NCBI GenBank assembly: GCA_016705695.1
Contig: JADJLA010000001.1
Location: forward strand, 799,497-863,496
Direction of reading: 5' to 3'
DNA: 64,000 nucleotides
Origin: Sphingobacteriaceae bacterium
Lineage (GTDB): Bacteria > Bacteroidota > Bacteroidia > B-17B0 > Aurantibacillaceae
The position numbers and the translations under genes were made by a program. The notes below the pieces were generated by a model, which was not told the DNA's origin, ran no database searches, and saw only the letters and a list, made by a program, of their open reading frames with translations. Positions 18,736 through 27,289 of the stretch are shown piece by piece (within the stretch, counting starts at the first letter, position 1; each line of letters starts with the position of its first letter).

Positions 18736-18955
18736 ATCCCTCTTTGGTTCACAGAAAAAATTATTCTGCTTTTTAGAATCTCCACCACTTCTTCCAACAG
18801 ATTTTTATATACCATTTTCAAAACAAATCTATCAATAGCATGGCTTAAACAGAATTTAATGGTCAACTAATTAATAAAGCTTGGTATTAAAAACCATATT
18901 TATATCGGCGAAACAAGCGTTGGTTTGTATGATCACTTCTATTCTTTATTATGGT

Positions 18956-20359
18956 TTATAGTATCGCTCTAAACAATAAGAATAAAAGTCCCGACAATAC
19001 CATTGTAACAGGTAACGTAAGTATCCAGGCAAGTGCCATTGTTTTTACAGTGTTCTTTTGTAAATTTTTCAATCCTTTTTTAGCAACCATTGATCCGGCA
19101 ACGCCCGATGATAACATGTGTGTTGTTGAAACAGGTAATCCATAAGCACTAGCCATTCCAATTCCAATAGAAGCAACTATTTCGGCGCTTGCACCTTGAG
19201 CATAACTCATGTGTTGTTTACCAATTTTCTCCCCAACTGTTTTTACAATACGTTTCCATCCAACCATTGTTCCAAGTCCTAAAGAGATAGAGATCATGAT
19301 GATTACCCATGACGGTGCAAATTCAATTAATTTTTTTGCGGTCTTGATCTCGCTCTTTAATTTTTTTGAATCTTTTGATGAGATGGCAAAGTTGGCACTC
19401 TTTAATAGTTTCTCAGCGCCTTTAGTGGTCTTCACCACATCTTTACGCAATTCAAAACGCTCTTTTAATCCAACATCGCTTGAAAATGTTTTTCCAACAA
19501 TAGCACTTGTGTAATGTGCTGAATGTTTCATGATGTTATTGTATTGTTTGAATTCATCTGCACCAAATTGAGTGGTATCCGTTGTTGCAATGATTTGTTG
19601 AATAGCGATGAGATTATGATCAACACTTTGTAAATTCGTTTTGCTGTCTAATGAGAATTGCGCAGGTAAAATAGCGATCAATACCATCATTATCAAACCA
19701 ACACCTTTTTGTCCATCATTTTGCCCATGGAAAAAACTCACTAATCCACAGGTCATCCATAATAACATACGGATCCAGATCGGAGGCATTTTTCCGGGAA
19801 TTGGTTCTTTATATATAGTTTCGTTCTTTATTAAGCGTTTAAAAACAAACATCATTATTATAGCTAAAGAAAAACCAACAAGTGGTGAGAATAATAAAGC
19901 CATTCCTGTATCTTTTGCTTTATCCCAGTTAACTGCAGATCCACCAATATTTCCGGGTAAAAAATAAAATGCAATCCCAATACCCAAAATTGAACCAATA
20001 AGTGTGTGTGAGCTTGATGAAGGAATGCCCATATACCATGTTCCAAAATTCCAAATGATTGCGCTTATTAATAAAGCCATAACCATCGCAATTCCGTGAT
20101 ACGGATCTCCGTCAACCAAAGCATCCATTGGTAATAAATTTACAATACCCATAGCCACCGTTATTCCTCCTAATAATACACCTGTAAAATTTAATATACC
20201 ACTATACACAACTGCAACAGTTGGCTTCATGGAGTTAGTATAAATTACAGTTGCTACCGCATTTGCCGTATCATGAAATCCATTGATGAATTCAAAAAAG
20301 CAAGCGAGTAATAAACAAACAATTAAGAAGATGGCTAAGCCTGTGGTTAATCCGAACAT
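18956..20359 (-). CDS. PiT-family inorganic phosphate transporter
   Basis: 467 residues with about ten membrane helices. Both PiT signature repeats are visible: FEFINGFHDTANAVATVIYT near the N-terminus and CGLVSFFHGQNDGQKGVG in the second half, with GIPSSSSHTLIG and GLPVSTTHMLSSG. A soluble loop of about 100 residues (about 245-350, rich in K, helical) separates the halves, longer than in the shortest members. It imports phosphate by cation symport. The gene follows a phosphate-type porin on the same strand 55 bases away, suggesting a two-step uptake route. Confidence 0.92.
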   Translation of the reverse strand: MFGLTTGLAIFLIVCLLLACFFEFINGFHDTANAVATVIYTNSMKPTVAVVYSGILNFTGVLLGGITVAMGIVNLLPMDALVDGDPYHGIAMVMALLISAIIWNFGTWYMGIPSSSSHTLIGSILGIGIAFYFLPGNIGGSAVNWDKAKDTGMALLFSPLVGFSLAIIMMFVFKRLIKNETIYKEPIPGKMPPIWIRMLLWMTCGLVSFFHGQNDGQKGVGLIMMVLIAILPAQFSLDSKTNLQSVDHNLIAIQQIIATTDTTQFGADEFKQYNNIMKHSAHYTSAIVGKTFSSDVGLKERFELRKDVVKTTKGAEKLLKSANFAISSKDSKKLKSEIKTAKKLIEFAPSWVIIMISISLGLGTMVGWKRIVKTVGEKIGKQHMSYAQGASAEIVASIGIGMASAYGLPVSTTHMLSSGVAGSMVAKKGLKNLQKNTVKTMALAWILTLPVTMVLSGLLFLLFRAIL

Positions 20360-20414
20360 AGTTTAATTTTTTGTAATGTTAATTCTTATTCAAACACCCA
20401 ATGTTAAGTTAATG

Positions 20415-21635
20415 TTAAATCCCAAACTCAACTTGAAAAGCAGCGAAGTAGTTGCTAATCAGCTCCTTTTGAGTGGCAAGATTGCGCTCATTATTATAAA
20501 ACACATTAAGTTGGGTTTTAACTTTATGCTTCATAATATATTTAGTTACACCAACTCCGTACTGGTTTATTTGATGTTGCTGGCTATAAATATCTTTATG
20601 TGGAGTAATTAACGAATGTCTTGCGGCAATTTCCCAACGTGATTTAAAACAATAACTTAATTGTGTATTTATACCATCTCCTGTAATAACAAATCTGCTT
20701 GAGCCACTTGCATTTTTTGTTATCGGACTACCGTGCGTATCTCTTCTTATATATTCAGAACTAATAGCAAGACCTTTGTATTTCAATAAAAAATCGGCCA
20801 GGTAAACATTGTAACTTTTTGGCGCATAAAGATCTTTACCTAATTGGCCTTGTGTTCTTACAGCCATGTCATTAAAGTGATAACCACCCGCAAATGAAAG
20901 TTTTAATTTTTCTTCTCTTGCAACATCACCTTCAAAATAATCGCCGCCGTCGGTAAAATCACCACAAGGAAGAAGTTCTAAACGACCTGTGTACGCTAAC
21001 CCAGCATTGCTTGAATTTGAATTACGTCCTTCGCCTGAGGAAATTGCTGTTTTTAGAATGGCTTTGAAATTACCTGAATGCATGGTGTAGTTTGCAAAAA
21101 CACCAAAATCCCTGTCTAAAGTAAAGGTAGCGTTAACAGGTGAGCGATCATAAAATTGCAAAGAACCCGATGAGCATACGCGCTGCCTATTGCCAGGCAA
21201 TTTTGTTTGCCCAAAACCTAATTGGATGTGCTTATTTGGTTTGTAAAAAACCATTGCGTCACGTACAACATTTGGACTTACATTTTGCGTGGTCACATCA
21301 GTAACGCTCCAATCCATGTCACCTCTTGAAAAAGAAAGTTGCAAGTAATAGGTGAGTTTAGGACTATACGCGTGGCCTGTAAAGCTTAAACGACAACGAC
21401 GAACGCGCGCTTCCCAACTGGCAGGACTAAGATCCTCATCGTCTACAGTATTCATTAAAAAGCGATGTTGCATTCTGAATCTTATGTTCATGGAGTATGA
21501 ACTATCCGGTGAGGCAAAACCTAAACCACTTTTAAAGCTAAAATAAGGTGTTTTGGGCGTTATTGTTTTTGTTTCTTGAGCGCTTACATTAAGAAGAACG
21601 ACTGTAAGAAAGCTTAATAAGGTTAATTTTTTCAT
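20415..21635 (-). CDS. OprO/OprP-type outer-membrane porin
   Basis: 406 residues: signal peptide MKKLTLLSFLTVVLLNVSAQ followed by an all-beta pattern and porin O/P family hallmarks (RFRMQHRFLMN, VRRCRLSFTGHAYSPKLTYYLQLSF, AMVFYKPNKHIQLGFGQTKLPGNRQR). It ends in a short hydrophobic strand (AAFQVEFGI) expected for barrel insertion. Placed just upstream of the PiT transporter on the same strand, it probably lets phosphate or other anions through the outer membrane. No Pho box was identified. Confidence 0.85.
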   Translation of the reverse strand: MKKLTLLSFLTVVLLNVSAQETKTITPKTPYFSFKSGLGFASPDSSYSMNIRFRMQHRFLMNTVDDEDLSPASWEARVRRCRLSFTGHAYSPKLTYYLQLSFSRGDMDWSVTDVTTQNVSPNVVRDAMVFYKPNKHIQLGFGQTKLPGNRQRVCSSGSLQFYDRSPVNATFTLDRDFGVFANYTMHSGNFKAILKTAISSGEGRNSNSSNAGLAYTGRLELLPCGDFTDGGDYFEGDVAREEKLKLSFAGGYHFNDMAVRTQGQLGKDLYAPKSYNVYLADFLLKYKGLAISSEYIRRDTHGSPITKNASGSSRFVITGDGINTQLSYCFKSRWEIAARHSLITPHKDIYSQQHQINQYGVGVTKYIMKHKVKTQLNVFYNNERNLATQKELISNYFAAFQVEFGI

Positions 21636-21767
21636 GCTTGCGGTTATATTTAATGCAAACTAAAGGTTACAAAATAAATATACGGTTACTCAAATGTTAA
21701 GGAATTGTTAAGTATTGCCACAACCTTGTATGGCATTATTTACTTAACTTCGCTCAATTATTTGACT

Positions 21768-22598
21768 ATGAGTAAGAAAATTATAAAGGTAGGGAACATC
21801 GATTGCGGCGCAAAAGATCTGTTCTTAATTTCCGGCCCTTGTGTTATTGAGGATGAAATGATCATGCTTAAAACAGCCGAGAAACTAAAAGAAGTAAGCG
21901 AACGATTAAAAATAAAGATCATTTATAAATCGTCTTTCACCAAAGATAATCGCAGTAGTTTAAAATACTATGATGGTCCGGGTTTAGCAAAAGGCGTTAA
22001 AATTTTAGCTAAAGTAAAAGAGCAGTTTGGTTTTCCGGTATTAACCGATATTCATTCGCACGATCAAGCGGCTCCGGCGGCAGAAGTGTGCGATGTATTA
22101 CAAATTCCTGCGTACTTATGTATGCAGAGTTCGTTATTGGTTGCAGCAGCAAAAACAGGTAAGGTTGTAAATATTAAACACGGTCAGTTTTTAGCGCCCG
22201 ATAATATGAAACATCCTTTGCAAAAATGCATTGATAGCGGCAACGATCAACTTATTTTAACGGAGCGCGGTTATACATTTGGATATAATGATCTTGTGGT
22301 TGATCCGCGTGCGTTTTACCATATGAATTTGTTGGGATACCCTGTAGTGCACGATATCACGCATTGTGTTCGTAAATACGGAATTCCAAGTAGCGATGCC
22401 AAAGGTGGAGCGCGCGAATTTTTGCCGGTATTGTCAAGAGCCGGTGTAGCAAGCGGAGTAGACGGCGTATTCATTGAAACTCATCCTGAACCCGAAAAAG
22501 CATTATGTGATGCAGCTTCTCAATTGTGCGTTACTGATCTGGAAGAATTTATGAAACCCATTATCGAGATCCACAACTTAGTAAATAAATTTATTTAA
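21768..22598 (+). CDS. kdsA: 3-deoxy-8-phosphooctulonate synthase
   Basis: About 276 residues from the ATG at 21768; an upstream TTG would add 21 residues not found in the family. Landmarks: FLISGPCVIEDE, YKSSFTKDNRSSLKYYDGPG, FPVLTDIHSHDQ, VVNIKHGQFLAPDNMKHP, and HCVRKYGIPSSDAKGGAREF, FIETHPEPEKALCDA. The enzyme joins phosphoenolpyruvate and arabinose 5-phosphate to make KDO 8-phosphate for lipid A core, indicating a KDO-containing LPS. Single gene divergent from the porin; followed closely by a repeat protein. Confidence 0.95.
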   Translation: MSKKIIKVGNIDCGAKDLFLISGPCVIEDEMIMLKTAEKLKEVSERLKIKIIYKSSFTKDNRSSLKYYDGPGLAKGVKILAKVKEQFGFPVLTDIHSHDQAAPAAEVCDVLQIPAYLCMQSSLLVAAAKTGKVVNIKHGQFLAPDNMKHPLQKCIDSGNDQLILTERGYTFGYNDLVVDPRAFYHMNLLGYPVVHDITHCVRKYGIPSSDAKGGAREFLPVLSRAGVASGVDGVFIETHPEPEKALCDAASQLCVTDLEEFMKPIIEIHNLVNKFI

Positions 22599-22638
22599 TT
22601 TTAATCATCTCAAAAAGACAGTTTTAATTTTATTAGCA

Positions 22639-23013
22639 ATGATCGCCTATATTGGAGCATCATCACAAAGTTTATACATTAAAGGAAGTAAAAAGGGCGA
22701 GATAGAGAACGACGGTGATGTTTATATTGGAGGAAGTAAAAAAGGCCAGATAGAGAATGATGGCGATGTGTATGTTGGCGGAAGCAAAAAAGGACAAATT
22801 GAAAACGACGGAGATATTTACATGAACGGAAGCAAAGTAGGGCAGATAGAAACAGATGGCGACGTTTATAAGAATGGTAGCAAAATAGGACAAATAGAGA
22901 ACGACGGCGATATTTACAAGAACGGAAGCAAAATTGGTGAGTGCCCAAATGTAAGAAGAGAGTGGGTAGCCGCGGTTGTGTTCTTCTTTTTTATTGAAGA
23001 CTTAGCGTATTAG
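22639..23013 (+). CDS. small exported protein of 16-residue tandem repeats
   Basis: The product consists of five full copies and one partial copy of a 16-residue unit (GSKKGQIENDGDVY plus two), followed by a hydrophobic tail WVAAVVFFFFIEDLAY. The repeats suggest a regular beta fold such as the five-blade beta-flower type seen in Bacteroidota, though this identification is tentative. The first ATG is 22639, but the frame is open upstream and encodes LKKTVLILLA, which with the ATG-encoded part makes a normal signal peptide; codon 22609-22611 is CTC where ATG would be expected. Thus the true start is uncertain. Its 3' end overlaps the convergent neighbour by four bases. Confidence 0.72.
   Translation: MIAYIGASSQSLYIKGSKKGEIENDGDVYIGGSKKGQIENDGDVYVGGSKKGQIENDGDIYMNGSKVGQIETDGDVYKNGSKIGQIENDGDIYKNGSKIGECPNVRREWVAAVVFFFFIEDLAY
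22678..22938 (+). repeat. 48-bp in-frame tandem repeat (5.4 copies)
   Basis: Units start at 22678, 22726, 22774, 22822, 22870 and a partial at 22918. Each encodes x-x-G-S-K-(K/V/I)-G-(E/Q)-I-E-(N/T)-D-G-D-(V/I)-Y. Third-position differences between units are common while the protein is kept, so copies are not freshly duplicated but are held by selection on the protein. Confidence 0.9.
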
Positions 23014-23621
23014 TACTCAAAATAGGAGATAAGATCTTCAGCTTTACTTATTTCTTCAAAATTCTTGAAGCTTTTATTTAGAAGAGTGACCTTGAACCAG
23101 GTCACTTTTTCTTTTCCATGAAGGATCAAAATTGTGTTATTGTATTGGTAGATCCAGTTATCTCCACTTTTTAAATAATTATCCCCGAACTTTTTTACCA
23201 CTTCGCTGAGCGATGAACCTACAAGATCTATTTTACCAAGGGTTTTAAACGGTTTGTCGCAACTCAACTCAATAAAAGTTTCTGATGAATCCATATAGCC
23301 TTTCATCGTAGGGTCTTTTTGAAAAGTAACAATAATAGGTCCATAACCAACCATATTATTGAACAAAAAATAGCGATAGTAAAAGCCTTTGCTGTTCGGT
23401 TTACTGTAATACGATTGTTTATTAGCCCCACCGCTATTAGAGTGCATGGGGTTTTGTTTCTCAAAATCCCTTAAATTAAGTGGATCGACAAGAAGCTTTA
23501 TCAACTCCTTACTGTTCTTTTTTGATTTATCCCACGCTAAACGATCGGGAACAGAATCGGTTTGCGCCTGTGTTGTTGTTGTGACCAAATAAATTATAAT
23601 TATGAAGAAATACCTGAGCAT
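23010..23621 (-). CDS. exported hypothetical protein
   Basis: 203 residues with a signal peptide (MLRYFFIIIIYLVTTTTQAQ). The rest alternates beta-like segments (GPIIVTFQKD, NWIYQYNNTILILHGKEKVTWFKV) with helices and ends in aromatic FEY; no family recognised. It is the last gene of a tightly packed minus-strand run (gaps of 1, 14, 1 and 4 bases upstream), probably co-transcribed with the DUF1801 and YwqK-like genes. Confidence 0.72.
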   Translation of the reverse strand: MLRYFFIIIIYLVTTTTQAQTDSVPDRLAWDKSKKNSKELIKLLVDPLNLRDFEKQNPMHSNSGGANKQSYYSKPNSKGFYYRYFLFNNMVGYGPIIVTFQKDPTMKGYMDSSETFIELSCDKPFKTLGKIDLVGSSLSEVVKKFGDNYLKSGDNWIYQYNNTILILHGKEKVTWFKVTLLNKSFKNFEEISKAEDLISYFEY

Positions 23622-23622
23622 T

Positions 23623-24036
23623 TTATTTTGAATACATTTCTTGATAAAACTTCATGGAGTGCACTATCATTTCCTCCAGTACTTTTGTGTCGATATCTGC
23701 AAGTTTATTAATGTACAAACAACCGCCCCCTGCTTTAGCTTTACCCAATTTTTTAAACAGCGCAGGTTGTTGATTGGCAAAAACGTAAATGGTGATATTG
23801 GTTTTTCGTGGGGCAAATCCGGTTGAATACCAATCACCTTCTTGTTTGCTTTTCGAAGACTTATAATGAAACGTTCCAAAACCAATAGTGCCGTTGCTCC
23901 AAAGTTTTGGTTTGTGCCCACTCACTTTTTTCATCAGCTTTAAAAGTTCTTTGCAGTCCTTTTTCTTTTGATCATTATCAATGGCGTCAATAAAATCATT
24001 AACGCTCTCGTTGGTCTCTTTTGTTTTTATTGCCAT
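23623..24036 (-). CDS. DUF1801-domain protein
   Basis: About 137 residues from ATG at 24036 (a TTG 36 bases upstream gives an unlikely extension). It carries the DUF1801 pattern: NDFIDAIDNDQKKKDCKELL, PKLWSNGTIGFGTFHYKS, WYSTGFAPRKTNITIYVF, and GCLYINKLADIDTKVLEEMI. The fold is a small YdhG-like barrel of unknown function, cytoplasmic. A second DUF1801 protein lies at 26832-27224. Its stop is one base from the next gene. Confidence 0.85.
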   Translation of the reverse strand: MAIKTKETNESVNDFIDAIDNDQKKKDCKELLKLMKKVSGHKPKLWSNGTIGFGTFHYKSSKSKQEGDWYSTGFAPRKTNITIYVFANQQPALFKKLGKAKAGGGCLYINKLADIDTKVLEEMIVHSMKFYQEMYSK

Positions 24037-24050
24037 TGCTGTAGTTTTTA

Positions 24051-24581
24051 TTATCCTTTCATAAGCGGCCAATTGCCTTTTTCATCTTTTTTTGTAAAGC
24101 CCTCATGTTTTATACTTCCATCTTTATTATATTCGATCATATACCAACTCAAGGGTTGTCCTTCGGCGTGTTTGGTATAGTCAAAAAACGTGTGAAGTTC
24201 ACCTGTCTCATAATATTCTTTATAAGAAACATAAACACCATCTTTTAAAACATGCCAATACATTAATCTCCCTTTGGGATCATGCCAGCGGTAATCGCCA
24301 TCTAATAATTTAATTCCTTTTTGCGCGCTTGTATCAACTGTAGTTCTCATTTTCCAGAGTTTATGTTTTCCTCCCGCGCCCATAGGATGAACATTCACGC
24401 CTGCATCATAAAATGTATATCTGTAGTAAACGGCGTTGGTAGAGTCTTCTAATACATTCCAAAATTTGTCAAGGTAACGCACCCATTTGCCATGCTTTTT
24501 TCCCTTGGCATCAAATTTATTTAATTGTGCATTTGAAAGTGTAGCACAGATCAAAAATAAAGAGAGGAAATAGTGTTTCAT
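24051..24581 (-). CDS. exported YwqK/MORN-like repeat protein, copy 2
   Basis: 176 residues: signal peptide MKHYFLSLFLICATLSNAQ, then MORN-like strands (FDAKGKKHGKWVRYLDKFW, LDGDYRWHDPKGRLMYWHV, YKEYYETGELHTFFDYT). Such repeats resemble the YwqK family and mediate surface or protein contacts; the 'antitoxin' label used for YwqK proteins does not fit here. It is a clear tandem paralogue of the next upstream gene, with aligned motifs from end to end, from an older duplication. Confidence 0.75.
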   Translation of the reverse strand: MKHYFLSLFLICATLSNAQLNKFDAKGKKHGKWVRYLDKFWNVLEDSTNAVYYRYTFYDAGVNVHPMGAGGKHKLWKMRTTVDTSAQKGIKLLDGDYRWHDPKGRLMYWHVLKDGVYVSYKEYYETGELHTFFDYTKHAEGQPLSWYMIEYNKDGSIKHEGFTKKDEKGNWPLMKG

Positions 24582-24582
24582 T

Positions 24583-25101
24583 TTATTTATTCTTAGCCAT
24601 AAATCCTCTTGGTATGGAATAGCCTTGAAGCGTTATTTTGCCTTGTTTGTCAAATACCATCATGTACCACGACCAAGGAAATCCTTTTGCGCGCCGAGTG
24701 TAATCAAACAGCTTTACTAATTCGCCCGAACTGTAATACTCTTTGTAGTACATGTAAACACCATTCTTTAAAATATGAATGTATCTTAAATTTCCTCTCG
24801 AATCATACCAATGGTATTCGCCATCCAGGATCTTTATTCCTTTTTGTGTACTGGTATCAATACTCGCCACCATTCTATGATCGCCTCTTCCCATTTGATG
24901 TTGATTTTCGCCATGATCGTAAAAAGTATAGCGATAGTAAACTGCTTTTGACGAATCATCAAGAACCTTCCAGTATTTATCTAAATAAACTTTCCACTTT
25001 CCGTGTTTCTTTCCCTTCTCGTCATATTTGTTTAGGTCTTGTGCTTGGCCTATTGTTGTTAGGGCAAACAAGAATAGTAGTATAAGGCTTAGTTTTTTCA
25101 T
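24583..25101 (-). CDS. exported YwqK/MORN-like repeat protein, copy 1
   Basis: 172 residues: signal peptide MKKLSLILLFLFALTTIGQAQ followed by KYDEKGKKHGKWKVYLDKYW, LDGEYHWYDSRGNLRYIHI and YKEYYSSGELVKLFDYTRRA, matching copy 2 segment by segment. The separate copies differ throughout, so the duplication is not recent. One base separates this stop from the copy 2 start. Likely periplasmic or surface-exposed; function unknown. Confidence 0.75.
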   Translation of the reverse strand: MKKLSLILLFLFALTTIGQAQDLNKYDEKGKKHGKWKVYLDKYWKVLDDSSKAVYYRYTFYDHGENQHQMGRGDHRMVASIDTSTQKGIKILDGEYHWYDSRGNLRYIHILKNGVYMYYKEYYSSGELVKLFDYTRRAKGFPWSWYMMVFDKQGKITLQGYSIPRGFMAKNK

Positions 25102-25105
25102 GTCT

Positions 25106-25528
25106 CTAATTATTAGCGTCGGTTCTAAAATGTTCTATTGGGTGACCGCTTGTAAGTTTAAATAAAACAGTACTATCACTTATATGAAATTCATTTCCGG
25201 CCCTTGAACGTAAAAGTGTTTCCGAAACAACATCTAATTTATCGGTAACAACACCGCCTTCATTTAAATAGCGAATTTGCATAGCTTTCTTTTTGGTGTT
25301 ATCTGTATACACCAATAAAGTATGGCTTTCAGGATCAATTTCTACATACGTAGCAATGATCAGAGCAGTATTGATCGAGTCCGGAATAACAAAACTTTTT
25401 GTAACGCTATCTACCGATTCAAAACCTACATTACTTGGAGCTTCTGTTGATACAGTTACTGTTTCTGAGGGTTTGTCGTTTTTACAGCTTATTAGAGCTA
25501 TTGTAAATATAAGAAGCAATTTTTTCAT
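25106..25528 (-). CDS. small lipoprotein, hypothetical
   Basis: 140 residues from the ATG at 25528, which puts MKKLLLIFTIALISCKND as a lipoprotein signal (lipobox LISC). A TTG 30 bases upstream would spoil it. The mature part is beta-rich (SHTLLVYTDNTKKKAMQIRY) with a C-terminal FKLTSGHPIEHFRTD. No family recognised. First gene of the packed minus-strand run ending at 23010. Confidence 0.72.
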   Translation of the reverse strand: MKKLLLIFTIALISCKNDKPSETVTVSTEAPSNVGFESVDSVTKSFVIPDSINTALIIATYVEIDPESHTLLVYTDNTKKKAMQIRYLNEGGVVTDKLDVVSETLLRSRAGNEFHISDSTVLFKLTSGHPIEHFRTDANN

Positions 25529-25697
25529 AGAATGATTTTTATTTTGAAGCCCGAACATTTGAAGGATGGAATTTCAATTGCTCTTTGAAAAGAAGAGGAA
25601 AATTTTTTGAATTTAGTTATCGAATCCATATTCAAATATAGCAAAATTAGCTAATTAGAGGATGTTTGTATTGGGTAATGCACTAATAGCCTTGGCC

Positions 25698-25798
25698 TTT
25701 TAACCACGAAGAACACAAAGAAGGACGAAGCGCATGAGGTAATGTGTTAATTTTGTGTACTTCGTGAAAAAACTTTCGTGCGCTTCGTGGATTAAAAT
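25698..25798. repeat. palindromic intergenic repeat, TTAACCACGAAG family
   Basis: Left end TTTTAACCACGAAG and right end CTTCGTGGATTAAAA mirror each other across ~100 bases; inner arms GAACACAAAG and TTTTGTGTACTTC also pair. It fills the gap between two unrelated minus-strand genes; the rest of the gap (25559-25697) is AT-rich with no gene. Confidence 0.7.
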
Positions 25799-25800
25799 GA

Positions 25801-26394
25801 TTACTTATCCCTAAACTCCCTATCTGCCTCATCAAACAGGCGTTTTAAAATATTGCCCATATTAGCCTCGTAATTATCATTGATGTATTCAGCATCGCAA
25901 TTTTCGGTGATGATATTATAGTGATCTATTTTTTTTAGTAGGGTAATTGCTCCGGTATAAAATGTAATATCGGTAAATTTGGAATGCTTTGGAGCATTGT
26001 TCTTTTGATAATGTGCCACACCATCCATATCTCTAAACACACATTTTACGGGTTTTATTTCGGCCTCTTTTAATACTTTGCTGCTATCGCGTATGGAGGT
26101 AATAAAAATAGTGCTATCTATCTTTTTTTCGTCGTAATCTTTACAATTATCAAATGCTTGTTTAAAGTATTCGCCATCTTTTTTCCAAAATAGCATTTGC
26201 GAAGATGTTAAAAAGCAGTCTTTGCCCTTTTCGGTGGCCATGGTCATGCCAGAGGAATAACGGTACACGCTTACAATGGTATCAACCTTGTTTTTTTTGA
26301 GTTTGTTTATTTTTTTGGTAGCGCTTTCAAGGCCTTGGGCCGCGAGGTTTAAACCAAATAAACTTAAAATAAATAGGAGTAAAAGTTTTTTCAT
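25801..26394 (-). CDS. exported hypothetical protein
   Basis: 197 residues with signal peptide MKKLLLLFILSLFGLNLAAQ. The mature part is charged and has two cysteines flanking a helical region (KDCFLTSSQMLFW, FDNCKDYDEKK). No domain recognised. Isolated on the minus strand between a palindromic repeat and the DUF2200 gene. Confidence 0.7.
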   Translation of the reverse strand: MKKLLLLFILSLFGLNLAAQGLESATKKINKLKKNKVDTIVSVYRYSSGMTMATEKGKDCFLTSSQMLFWKKDGEYFKQAFDNCKDYDEKKIDSTIFITSIRDSSKVLKEAEIKPVKCVFRDMDGVAHYQKNNAPKHSKFTDITFYTGAITLLKKIDHYNIITENCDAEYINDNYEANMGNILKRLFDEADREFRDK

Positions 26395-26464
26395 CGAGGG
26401 TTATAATGCCAAACTGTATTAAAGATACAAAATCAAAATGGCTAAGGCAAACCAGGGCAAGGGA

Positions 26465-26830
26465 TTATCCCTCTCTTAATATTTTTTCCATCTTTTTCCC
26501 TTTGGCCAATTCATCTACTAGCTTATCCAAATACCTTACTTGTTGGGTTAATGGGTTGTCGATCTCTTCTATTCGATATCCGCAAATTACGCCAGTAATT
26601 AGGTGAGCATTGCGATTTAGTTTTGCTTTTTTAAAGAAGGTTTCAAAAGTTACTTTCTCGGCAATGAGTTCTTTCAGTTTTTTGTCGTCAAAACCGGTGA
26701 GCCATTTTATGACCTCGTGCAATTCCGCTTTGGTACGACCCTTGCTTTCAACTTTTTTAATATAGTGAGGATAAACTTCTGCAAATGTCAATTTTGCAAC
26801 ACGTTCATTATGTTCGGGTGTTACTTTCAT
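26465..26830 (-). CDS. DUF2200-domain protein
   Basis: 121 residues, full length for DUF2200, with the conserved runs HNERVAKLTFAEVYPHYIKK, GRTKAELHEVIKWLTGFDDK, NAHLITGVICGYRIEEIDNP and LDKLVDELAKGKKMEKIL. Cytoplasmic, function unknown. It starts one base after a DUF1801 gene, so they are co-transcribed. Confidence 0.92.
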   Translation of the reverse strand: MKVTPEHNERVAKLTFAEVYPHYIKKVESKGRTKAELHEVIKWLTGFDDKKLKELIAEKVTFETFFKKAKLNRNAHLITGVICGYRIEEIDNPLTQQVRYLDKLVDELAKGKKMEKILREG

Positions 26831-26831
26831 G

Positions 26832-27224
26832 TTACTTTAGTCTTTCCAGTTTTCCTTTTCTTTTTACTATGTTCTTATAATCCCATTGTATGTCTTTTGA
26901 TTTTTTTAACCAGCGTTTTATTTCGCTTATCTTAACTTCATCTACAGAAGTGTATGTAATGGACGCATCTTTAAATTTACCGCTACCAATTTTTAATTTT
27001 TCTTCTCCAAAGTCGGCGCCGCTCCAAAACATGAGGCGAATACCGTCTTTTAGTTTGCTGTAGCCCACAATTGGATTGCCGTCTAAAAACCAAACAGGGT
27101 GAGCATGCCAAATTTTATTTTCTGCTTTGGTTAAGCCACTATCAATGTTTGTTGCCAATAAATCGCAAATTTCTTTATCGGTTTTTACTTGTTTGTTGTT
27201 GTATGCTTTTATCTCGGTTTTCAT
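26832..27224 (-). CDS. DUF1801-domain protein
   Basis: 130 residues with DUF1801 features: KIWHAHPVWFLDGNPIVGYS, IRLMFWSGADFGEEKL, and SEIKRWLKKSKDIQWDYK. More like the YdeI-type 'iron chaperone' lineage than the paralogue at 23623, but no metal role can be read from the sequence. One base from the DUF2200 gene. Confidence 0.85.
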   Translation of the reverse strand: MKTEIKAYNNKQVKTDKEICDLLATNIDSGLTKAENKIWHAHPVWFLDGNPIVGYSKLKDGIRLMFWSGADFGEEKLKIGSGKFKDASITYTSVDEVKISEIKRWLKKSKDIQWDYKNIVKRKGKLERLK

Positions 27225-27289
27225 TTTTTATTTTTGGATTGAAGTGTTTGTGGATCTGCTAATTATTCGTTGTTTTTCTTCAGCAATAT

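Noticed and set aside
18624..18866. 80-codon minus-strand frame after the broken barrel gene
   Set aside because: It runs across the palindrome at 18590-18735 and its C-terminal part is made of repeat sequence.
22672..22948. Two overlapping minus-strand frames opposite the 16-residue-repeat gene
   Set aside because: They exist only because the 48-base repeat keeps the opposite frames open; composition is unnatural and no start context fits.
24051..25101. YwqK 'antitoxin' label for the two paralogues
   Set aside because: Both have signal peptides and no neighbouring toxin; the label in databases reflects repeat similarity only.
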